64,000 bases of DNA from Dromiciops gliroides. Its lineage: Eukaryota; Chordata; Mammalia; Microbiotheria; Microbiotheriidae. The stretch is from the NCBI RefSeq assembly GCF_019393635.1, contig NC_057864.1, positions 479,002,117 through 479,066,116 on the forward strand. Direction: 5' to 3'. Of the stretch, positions 56,601 through 64,000 are shown in pieces. The notes under the pieces were generated by a model that saw nothing but the letters and a program-made list of their open reading frames with translations, had not been told where the DNA came from and ran no database searches. The translations under genes and the position numbers were made by a program. Each line of letters begins with the position of its first letter. The stretch's first letter is position 1.

Positions 56601-56608
56601 ACTTCCGG
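56601..56608 (-). promoter_or_regulatory. ETS/GABPA-type motif CCGGAAGT
   Basis: The minus strand reads CCGGAAGT, a consensus GABPA/ETS site, about 95 bases upstream of the COPS9 ATG. Such sites often set the start in TATA-less housekeeping promoters. A weaker ETS-like core (AGGAAATG on the minus strand) lies about 15 bases further upstream. Confidence 0.7.
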
Positions 56609-56636
56609 TCGCGGCCGAAGCATTTCCTGTGTACGC

Positions 56637-56646
56637 GCGCATGCGC
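56637..56646. promoter_or_regulatory. NRF1-type palindrome GCGCATGCGC
   Basis: This is a perfect match to the palindromic NRF1 consensus, 130 bases upstream of the COPS9 ATG and 28 bases beyond the ETS motif. NRF1 plus GABPA is a common pair at promoters of proteostasis and mitochondrial housekeeping genes. Occupancy is inferred. Confidence 0.7.
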
Positions 56647-56860
56647 GGCATGTGTAGGCGGCGAAGGACCGCGCTCTCTATGGTACGTCGGGTTCCTTCT
56701 AGGGTTCGTTCCCGACAGGTAATTAACTAGTAGGGTACAAGCGCGGGCTGAGCTCGCCGTCGGGTCTGGATCCCCCGCAGGGGATCCAACACCTCGAGAA
56801 AGATTGAGTTTTTTGTCTTCCCTTTCTGGGCCAAAGCGATTTTTACATTAAAAAATGACT

Positions 56861-57025
56861 TTAGGGGCAGCTAGGTGGCACGGTGGATAGAGCGCCGGCC
56901 CTGGATTCAGGAGGACCTGAGTTCAAATTCGACCTCAGACACTTAACACTTACTAGCTGTGTGACTCTGGGCAAGTCACTTAACCCCAATTGCCTCACAC
57001 ACACAAAAAAATTAAAAAAAATTTT
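56861..57025 (+). repeat. Short tRNA-derived SINE at the edge of the COPS9 CpG island
   Basis: Complete copy with a CG-rich head (GATAGAGCGCCGGCCC). TSD AAAATGACT at 56852-56860 and 57026-57034. About 350 bases upstream of the COPS9 ATG on the far side of the promoter. Confidence 0.95.
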
Positions 57026-57559
57026 AAAATGACTAAAAAATAGAAGCACCTGGGGGCAGGAACAGTTCCCCGCGTGCTCCCTCCAGCTTAGCTCTCTGAG
57101 CCCAAGGTAGATTTCAGTCAAGGCTTTGGACAGGCTTTTTAAGCATCGGGGAGCCCGAGTGGTCCTGAGCCCCTCCCACCCCATACCAGCTTGAGTCCAT
57201 TCTGTCTCCCCCAAGGATGGAGAAAGCGGCCAGGCTAGACTTGGGGAGGGGGCCAAGCTGCCGATGGAGAGGGGAGAGTGAGCCCGAGAATCCAGACGGA
57301 CTCTTTATTAAAGGAGAGCTTTGGGAGAAGCTTAGTGTGCCTCTCTCCTGCCCTCCAATCAGAAGGGAGAGGAGGCTGAGGGGATCGGGGAGAGATTGAG
57401 GATCCAAGGCTGACTTAATAGCACCATGGAGTGGATGGGGGGTTCAGGAAGGACCAGCACCTTTGGTGTGAGGGCTTTCTGAGCCCTTTTGTGAGCTGCT
57501 TCACCCACCTCTCACCTGTGGCTCCAAGAAGCTGTTGCCTGCTCAGCGGCCACACCCTG

Positions 57560-57912
57560 GTAAGCCATCTCTGGCAGAAGGGCTAACCCAGGTTGTGGGT
57601 AACCCACAGGACTCAAACCTGTCTGATGTAGGGGGATGTCTACGGAAGCATGCGAAGACTTCCAGTGGAAGAGGCAGATGAGAACAGTTTATTCCAGTGG
57701 TCATGAAGGCAGCCGAAGCAGGTGCTGTGGAGCGCTTTGAAGATGCCAAGGTGAAGATGCCACTGCATCCCAGGTCTTTTGTCCTGCCGCTGGACTTGGA
57801 TAACTCCGGAAGAGAGTGAGGCTGACGACCTTGTGCAACTCTGCCTCAATTAAATCCAATTCACTCCCGAGTCAAGAAATCACCCGGTGATGCTGAAAGA
57901 ACAAGAACAACA
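57560..57912 (+). repeat. RTE-tailed SINE or RTE relic
   Basis: GAGTGAGGCTGACGACCTTG, then CTCTGCCTCAATTAAATCC, then an AACAACAACTCC end mark the family tail. The part before 57780 is not shared with the 17641 copy and may be RTE LINE sequence. Open frames here have no gene meaning. Confidence 0.55.
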
Positions 57913-58059
57913 ACTCCGTAATGAGATTTCTGGGGATTGGCTGCTTCTGGGCGGGGCATCATGTTCTGGGGAGTTCAAACCCGGCAGATGGACAGATGGA
58001 AAGTGAAGAGATCTAAACCCAGATCCCCTGACTTCAGAGAGAGAGGCCCGAGTCTGAGA

Positions 58060-58270
58060 AATGAGGTCATGATAATAACTCACATTTCTATGGTTTGCAA
58101 TGCATTTCTTTCACTACAGCCCTGGGAAGAAGGCAGTGCAGGCATTATTATTGGCATTTGATGGAAGAAGAAAATGGCTCTGAGAGATTATATGACTTGC
58201 CCATGATGCCACAGTAAGGTCCAAAGTTGGAGTTCAGGCTCAGATCTCTTGCCTCCAAACTATTTTGTCA
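58060..58270 (-). repeat. MIR-type SINE
   Basis: AATAATAACTCACATTTCTATGG-type start, GCATTATTATTGGCATTTGATG, TGACTTGCCCATGATGCC. Confidence 0.65.
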
Positions 58271-58696
58271 ATGACAACGCTGATGCTGGGAAGCTAGGTG
58301 GTGCAGTGGACAGAGCACTGGGCCTTCTTGAGTGCTCTGAGACACACACTTATTTAGCTCTCCCTGGGGCAAGAGCAAAACTGTGAAGCTGGCAACGTTT
58401 GTCTTTGGTGCCCCTTCCCTCTCTTTTCAAATTCCTTTTTATTTGACTGCTATGCCCTCACCACCTCCCTCCACCCCCAACTCCTCAAAAAGGTAGTTTT
58501 GGATTCAAATCCCTTGTCACTGACTACATATATAACCTTGAACAAGTCATTGAAGCCCTCTTGGCCTCAGCTTTATAATGATACACAGTAGTATGTATGC
58601 ATCCGATGTAGAATTGGGCTTGACGTCCTCTGAAGCCAGCTCCAGATCAATGAGCCTGAGGCCCCTTATGTCTCAATGAGTTCTGCAGCATCAGTG

Positions 58697-59692
58697 TCGT
58701 TCAGTTGTTTTAGTCGTGACTGAGTCTGAATGACCCCATGTTGGGTTTTCTTGGCAGAGATACTGGAGTAGTGTGCTATTTTTTCCTCCAGCTCATTTTA
58801 CAGGTGAGGAAACTGAGGCAAACAGGGTGAAGTTGATGTGGGATGAGTTTAATTGAAGAGATTGATCATGAGGTGTTCCAAAGAATTACAAGACTCAGTG
58901 ACTCAGTTTCCCAAGTTTTATTGCAATATTGTGAGTGACCATAGGGAGAATACCAGAAAAATGGAAAGGTATCTCTTGAATAGGGAAAGAGAAGACAGTT
59001 ATATTTATAGTATGGATAAATTGATTATCAGTCTTATTATAATAATCTCCAGCTTAGGGAGGTACAGGGGAGGGTTTATCCTAATTTGGATTTCCTGGGG
59101 ATTTAAGCCAACCCTTGAGGCAGGTACCTTTTTCCGTGGAGGTGTGTTTTTGGGGTTCACCCTCATAAGGTAAATCTAGGGACAAATTTGGCCATTTCTG
59201 TGCATGTTACCTCAGCTTTCCAAGGGCAGAGTGTCTCTGTGTTTTTCATTCTCAGGCCTAGTTTCTGGGTATTAACATTTATCAGTTAGGATTTCTATAA
59301 CCTGTCTCTTTATGTTTTTGTTGTAATTAAGGTCTCTATGACCTGCCTTTTTATGTTTTTGTTATGGGTGGTGATTAACGGGGGTAATTAATAGGAGCCA
59401 GACCTCCAGGTACTAGTTAACAAGAATCTAGGCCCTGACTTTGATGAGGGCCCAAGTCTTAAGTTATTCATTAATCCATTTCAGGACTGGGGCCTGTAAA
59501 TTATAGCCCCTCTTGGAACTCGGATCTAAACCAGAGCTCCGGTTTTAGGTTTGTCTGTTAACCCCTTTTTGCTTCCTACATCAAAGTGGCTCGCCCAGGA
59601 TCACACAGTTAGGAAGTGTCTGAGGCTAAATTTGAACTCAGGAAGATGACTCCAGGCCAGGCACTCCGCACTATGGCACCTCCCACCTAGCT
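58697..59692 (-). repeat. Long CORE-SINE split by a solo LTR
   Basis: 3' part at 58697-58833 (CAGTTGTTTTAGTCGTGAC, CCCATGTTGGGTTTTCTTGG) and 5' part at 59588-59692 (GGCTCGCCCAGGATCACACA to CCCACCTAGCT). The LTR at 58834-59583 separates them with a 4-bp TSD. Removing it gives a continuous SINE. Confidence 0.85.
58834..59583 (-). mobile_element. Solo ERV LTR, family copy 2, 4-bp TSD
   Basis: This is the same family as 33721-34419. The ends are TGATGTGGGATG and CTTCCTACATCA, with TSD AAGT at 58830-58833 and 59584-59587, and AATAAA on the minus strand (58917-58922). It is 750 bp, with about 50 bp more than the other copy in the middle third (around 59340-59470). It sits inside a minus-orientation SINE, so it is younger than that SINE. 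Confidence 0.9.
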
Positions 59693-59837
59693 TATCGTAG
59701 TAGCAGTAGACACAGGCTTAGATGTGCACTTCCAGTTGGCTATAGAGCTAGTATTTGTGACCACCATTTCAAATGGCTCCAAAGAAGGAGGTATGTTTTC
59801 TTCCCTTCCCCACATGTCTTCTCCCCTCCCCTCCCCA

Positions 59838-59986
59838 TTTTTTTTCTTTTGTGAGGCAGTTGGGGTTAAGTGACTTGCCCAGGGTCGCACAGCTAGTAAG
59901 TGTCAAGTGTACGAGACTGGATTTGAGCTCCGGTCCTCTTGAATCCAGGGCCGGTGCTCTATCCACTGTGCCACCTAGCTGCCCCC
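59838..59986 (-). repeat. Short tRNA-derived SINE
   Basis: T-run, body GTGAGGCAGTTGGGGTTAAG to CCACCTAGCTGCCCCC. The flanks share CCTCC.CATTTT. Confidence 0.93.
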
Positions 59987-60058
59987 CTCCACATTTTCTA
60001 TTTTGAAATAAACAGGTGAGAGCTCTTCAACACAATCATATTGGCTTGACTGTTTTAC

Positions 60059-60061
<3 letters not shown>

Positions 60062-60128
<67 letters not shown>

Positions 60129-60250
60129 ATTTTAAAATATATATTTATATGTATTTATATTATATAGTTTATATATACACACATACACAGATATGTGTAT
60201 ATATGTGTGAATATACACATATTTACACACACACACATATATAAACACAT
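60062..60250. repeat. (TA)n-(TG)n tract and TA/CA-rich tail
   Basis: About 22 TA units, then about 9 TG units, then imperfect TATA/CACA sequence to about 60250. Confidence 0.95.
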
Positions 60251-61640
60251 ATAGTTACTTAAATGGTTCTTTTTTCATTTCTCTCATTCCTTTTCATGTA
60301 TACATTACTTTTACCAAGGTTAAGCTTTAAGCTATCAAGTAACCAGGTTTGAGTATAAAAAATCTAAGACATTGTACCTTTGTGTTCTCCTAAGGGTCAT
60401 TGGAATTGTTTGTCTCAGAAGTTCTCTCTTATCTGATTCCACAACCTGACCCAAATGGACTTCTATGGATGGTATGAAGAGGCTCCTCTCTTTAGAAAGA
60501 CAAAAGGATCAAGCAAAGATATGTCACTTGAAGCACCAATATGAATTTTTTGTTCCCCAAGGAGCCAAATTGTAGTTCACCAGTCTTGGTTGGGGCAAGA
60601 TGCACGTGCGCGTGTGCACACACACACACGATATAACATTATATACAACACATGCATGCACATATATGCACAAGAAACAGATGCAGGCAACACACATATG
60701 TAACATGTATATGTATACATGCGATGTAACACAAGACAATGATGGAACCTAAAACAGACACATGCATATACATGCATACTCACATATAAGTATACAATAT
60801 AACATACATAATGTTCATCACACATGCAATGCATGTGTACATACAAACCAATTTCCCCAGGATTCTATATGTACTGGGGTAAAGTATGTCACAGACCTGG
60901 GGGGCAATATTTGTGCCCCTAGTAATAAAACAGTCTTTCTAAGAGCCGCTTCAAGCTGGCTGACTAAAATGGTTCTAGTTTATAATCTGGTGGCATTAGA
61001 GAATCACTCGCCTCCTCAGGGAAGCCTCTGGAGCGCCAGCCTTGCTTTGGGACTCGAGGCTCATGTGTAAACTCTCACACTCCACTGGGAACTGGGAGAA
61101 GACGGCTCGGAGGGCGTGTGAGGGTTCTAAGTTGACCTAGAGGGAGGAGGAATCAAGAGCTATTAGAACAGCTCACCTGTGGAAACAAAACTGCTCCGAT
61201 AAGTGGGGGGGCGGGTCCAAATAATTGTTGAAATTAATATATTCCAAGATATTTTTCATTCCCTATAGTAAGACCAGAGAAGGAAATAGTATTTGTGGGA
61301 CCTGCCAAAAATAAATGTGAAAACCAGCAGTTTAGCTGTTAAGGGGACTAACCCAGTCTCTCAGCTCCCCCTGGTGGCCCATAGAAACACTGCATACTCA
61401 GTTTCTCCAAACCTTTGGAGTGATTTAAAATCTGTCAACAGCTGCATGTCCCGGAGTGTCTAAAGGAGGCAGTACTAAGTCAAACCAGACACAAATACCA
61501 CATGGCTGTGAACCCTCCATTCTTTTTCACAATGGCATTGTTTCTATCCCTCCCCCTCCCCCCCAAATGCTATCTCCTTGGGAAAGGAAGCATGTTAAGC
61601 TATCTCCAGTCCTTAATTAACAAATTCATTTATGAGGACC
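60251..61640. other. Intergenic upstream of COPS9
   Basis: 60850-61500 is moderately GC-rich unique-looking DNA. I looked here for otospiralin (OTOS), the human upstream neighbour, and found no matching exon. A L2-type terminus lies at 61640-61720. Confidence 0.35.
60600..60850. repeat. CA/CATG-rich low-complexity tract
   Basis: Alternating purine-pyrimidine DNA (GTGCGCGTGTGCACACACA onward, then CATGCA and TATACA units). Long Cys/Val/Tyr-rich frames on the minus strand are artefacts. Confidence 0.85.
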
Positions 61641-61799
61641 TTTTGAAGAGCTTTGCATACAGTTCCTGGCACATAATAGTGCTTAATAAATGCTGGTTGA
61701 CTGAAGGCCAACTGAAGGAAGGTAGATAATTTATATAATAATATAGGTCAACCCGTGAAGAAAGTTTGGTTCAAAGCCCAGGAAGCCTGGGAAAGTAAA

Positions 61800-62190
61800 A
61801 TCCAGGTGTGTGGATAGAGTATTGAACCTGGACTCAGGAAATCCTGAGTATGGCCTCAGACACTTACTAGCTGTGTGACCCTGTACAAGTCACTTAACCT
61901 CTATTTCTTCAACTGTAAAATGAAGATTATAATAGCATCTATCTTGCAGAGTTGTTATGAGGATCAAAATTTGTTTTCCAAAAGTGCCTGGCTCGGGCAG
62001 CTAGGTGGCGCAGTGGATAGAGCACCAACCCTGGATTCAGGAGGACCTGAGTTCAAATCCGGCCTCAGACACTTAACACTTACTAACTGCATGACCCTGG
62101 GCAAGTCACTTAACCCCAATTGCCTCACACCAAAAAAAAAAAGTGCCTGGCATATAGTAGATACTATATAAAAATGCTTTTGCCCCCTTT
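61800..62190 (+). repeat. MIR/THER1-type SINE, split by a short SINE
   Basis: Head and CORE at 61800-61900 (CACTTACTAGCTGTGTGACC). The body GGATCAAAATTTG and the end GTGCCTGGCATATAGTAGA lie across the insertion at 61993-62139. Confidence 0.8.
61993..62139 (+). repeat. Short tRNA-derived SINE inserted in a MIR-type SINE
   Basis: Complete copy. TSD AAAGTGCCTGGC at 61981-61992 and 62140-62151. The host MIR-type element continues on both sides. Confidence 0.95.
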
Positions 62191-62649
62191 CTCTTATTCA
62201 GAAACTCTATTCTGGCTACATTACACAGACTACATTGTTTGGAGGGAAACAGAATACTTTGTTAGGCACTTGTGGCCCCACTGTGAAGCAGATCAGCTCT
62301 CACCATCTGTGAGTTAGCGTATCTTGAGTTTAAAATGGCTCTTCCCTTAGTCTGGTGCTTCCCAGATAAAGCTAAAAGTGTGATTTGGCTTTTAAAGCAA
62401 AATAATTCATTGCCAACTCATTGACATTTATGGAGAGAAAGTTTCCAGTTGGTGAAACATAACAAAGTAGGTTGCAAGGTTTGGGGAAAATGGTAAAAAC
62501 CTCAGTGAATCTTTGAGGATGAAAGCTTTCAACCCTTGGTTTGACTATCACCAAAGAAAAGTTTGTCGCAGGGCATATTTGAGATGCTTAAGCATTTATG
62601 TGGAAAAGGAGCAATGCGGTCTTGGAATATTATTATTATTTATTTTGGA

Positions 62650-62830
62650 ATGGCATTGCAGTGCAAAGGAAAGAGCACTGGACCTGGAGTAAGGTGGCCT
62701 GTGTTCAAATCCTACTTCCAGCCATTGCTGTCCACCTGCTTCAGTTTCCTCATTTGTGAAATGGGTGTACTGTGCCTGTCTCACAGCTTACAAGGAAAGC
62801 ATTTTGGTAACTTTAATGTTATTGTTATTA
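62650..62830 (+). repeat. MIR/CORE-SINE
   Basis: AGGAAAGAGCACTGGACCTGG, GTGTTCAAATCCTAC, CAGTTTCCTCATTTGTGAAATG. Part of the CORE is lost. Confidence 0.7.
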
Positions 62831-62841
62831 CTTACATGATT

Positions 62842-63020
62842 TTTTGTTGTTCAGTTGTGTCCAACTCTCCAAGACCCTATTTGGGGTTTTCTTGACAAAG
62901 ATACTGGAATGATTTTAATTTCCTTCTCTAGCTCATTTTGCAGAGGGGGAAACTGAGGCAAACAGGGTGAAGTGATTTGCCCAGCTAGTAAGTGTCTGAA
63001 GCCAGATTTGAACTCACTCC
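62842..63020 (-). repeat. Long CORE-SINE, 5'-truncated
   Basis: TTGTTGTTCAGTTGTGTCC, then TTTGGGGTTTTCTTGACAAAG, then AAACTGAGGCAAACAGGGTG, up to GAAGCCAGATTTGAACTCAC, where the head is lost. Confidence 0.85.
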
Positions 63021-63386
63021 AAAGAGGGACTGTTTTGGCCAGAGGGATTATCCCTGTACTCAGACCACCTCCAGATTTGCTCAATGTAGACAAAGATTCT
63101 TTATCCCACACCCAAGCCTGAGCTACTTGGGTGGAATATCAATATCCACAATGAAAAGGGTGTTAATTCTGTCTTTTGTCAGCCCTGTCTCTGAGTGATT
63201 GGACAAGGAAATAGGACAGGGAAAAAAAATCTCAGGTTTCCTCAATTTTAATAATTGACTATCAATATGAGAGAGAAATAATTGTTTCTCTCAACATTTG
63301 CAAAAAAGAGAGAAAGGATTTCTACTTTCAGAGGTAGGAGACAGCCACTTGCTTATGAGAGAAAGGAGTACATTGTGTCCTCAGTG

Positions 63387-63442
<56 letters not shown>

Positions 63443-64000
63443 CAAACCAGGAAGATAATAATGTTGACTCAGTGAATTCCATCCAGTCAGGAATTGTTCC
63501 CAAAGGAACCAGGAAGACCTCCCAAACCGACTCAAACCAGTCTTTCAGTATCCCCTAACAGACCTTAAACCCTTACTTTGCTTGCTTAATGAGCATTCAT
63601 GAACCTCATACATATTACCCAACACAACCTGGGTAAAGATTTAACATTATAATGAGATATGTGTCATATGACGAAGGAGGGGGAACAATCTTCATATATA
63701 AGAAGCCTTTGACTAGACCAGAACCCTGTGACAGTGTCTGGTTCATTTACCTCTTACTTTACTGGTTGATGTTTCTTAGGAACCTGCTATACCAGGGGGT
63801 GAAGATCTACATTAGGCTATGCTGGGGGGAGAAGGATAAGATCTCTCTCAACATGTTATTTTATTGTGGAGACAAGAAAGTAGAAAAATATGAGACTATG
63901 AAAAGTGCCTAAAGAGACAGGGTTTATAGGAGTTTTGAGAAAGCAGAGGTCATAATGGATGGACTAACATTGGGAAGGATGACGGCTGAACACTTAGAGT
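63021..64000. other. Intergenic, nothing recognised apart from the CA tract
   Basis: The terminal open frame 63652-63912 has no recognisable domain. Confidence 0.35.
63389..63440. repeat. (CA)n microsatellite
   Basis: About 26 uninterrupted CA units, the longest CA tract of the window. Confidence 0.97.

Larger units (their letters stand above)
55840..56790. promoter_or_regulatory. CpG island and COPS9 promoter/first exon region
   Basis: This is a GC-rich, CpG-dense block in an otherwise AT-rich, CpG-poor window. It includes COPS9 exon 1, part of intron 1 and the 5' flank, with GC boxes (GCCCCGCCC type) around 56300-56330 and no TATA box. This is the usual form of a housekeeping promoter with dispersed starts. 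COPS9 transcription probably starts around 56520-56620 on the minus strand. A SINE inserted at 56861 marks the upstream edge. A divergent plus-strand transcript is possible but nothing in the sequence proves it. Confidence 0.85.

Noticed and set aside
56201-56722. 173-codon plus open frame in the CpG island
   Set aside because: It is antisense to COPS9 exon 1 and made of Arg/Pro/Ser-rich GC translation. Stop codons are rare there only because the DNA is GC-rich.

Overview
This is a vertebrate nuclear window, almost certainly from a marsupial. More than twenty copies of a tRNA-derived SINE start GGGGCAGCTAGGTGGC and carry the CORE motif CACTTACTAGCTGTGTGACC, followed by a short A-rich tail. 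This is the WSINE1/MAR1 type of marsupial SINE. They sit beside RTE-tailed SINEs, MIR/THER1-type elements, L1 and half-L1 copies, RTE LINE fragments, an L2/CR1-type LINE and several ERV solo LTRs. Coding density is very low, and nearly every open frame is a shadow of a repeat. || The only cellular gene I can support is COPS9 (also called MYEOV2 or CSNAP), the 57-residue ninth subunit of the COP9 signalosome. It lies on the minus strand in three exons (CDS 54394-56506). All splice sites are GT-AG and the frame is intact. Its first exon lies in a CpG island (about 55.84-56.79 kb) with ETS/GABPA, NRF1, CRE and E-box motifs. In human, COPS9 lies at 2q37.3 between the NDUFA10/OR6B side and OTOS-GPC1. 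I found neither OTOS nor any other neighbour here. || Layout. 1-23.7 kb: intergenic, with MIR/L2 relics, SINE insertions (many with readable target-site duplications, TSDs), LTR-like sequences and a (CATC)n array. 23.7-27.06 kb: a complete half-L1 (HAL1-like) element in minus orientation, bounded by an 11-bp TSD. Its ORF1 is broken by one stop and by a later SINE. 27.1-33 kb: THER1/MIR, LTR-like sequence, L1 ORF2 pieces and an RTE LINE. 33.2-40.7 kb: a deep nest of minus-strand L1 sequence interrupted by SINEs, a solo LTR with a 4-bp TSD, and a GC-rich LTR. 41.1-43.3 kb: an RTE LINE split by an LTR. 43.3-45 kb: L1 nested in L1. 46.4-47.1 kb: a stretch free of recognised repeats that could be conserved non-coding DNA. 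49.3-52.1 kb: an L2/CR1-type LINE split by L1 and SINE insertions. 53.6-54 kb: a solo LTR just past the COPS9 3' end. 54.1-56.8 kb: COPS9 and its promoter. 56.8-64 kb: SINEs, a second copy of the 33.7-kb LTR family (also solo, also with a 4-bp TSD) and microsatellites. || No new multi-gene system is present. The notable items are the TSD-bounded half-L1, the paired solo-LTR family, the RTE LINE/SINE pair sharing a 3' tail, and the COPS9 promoter with an LTR close downstream. All family names come from recognition by eye, not from a database search.
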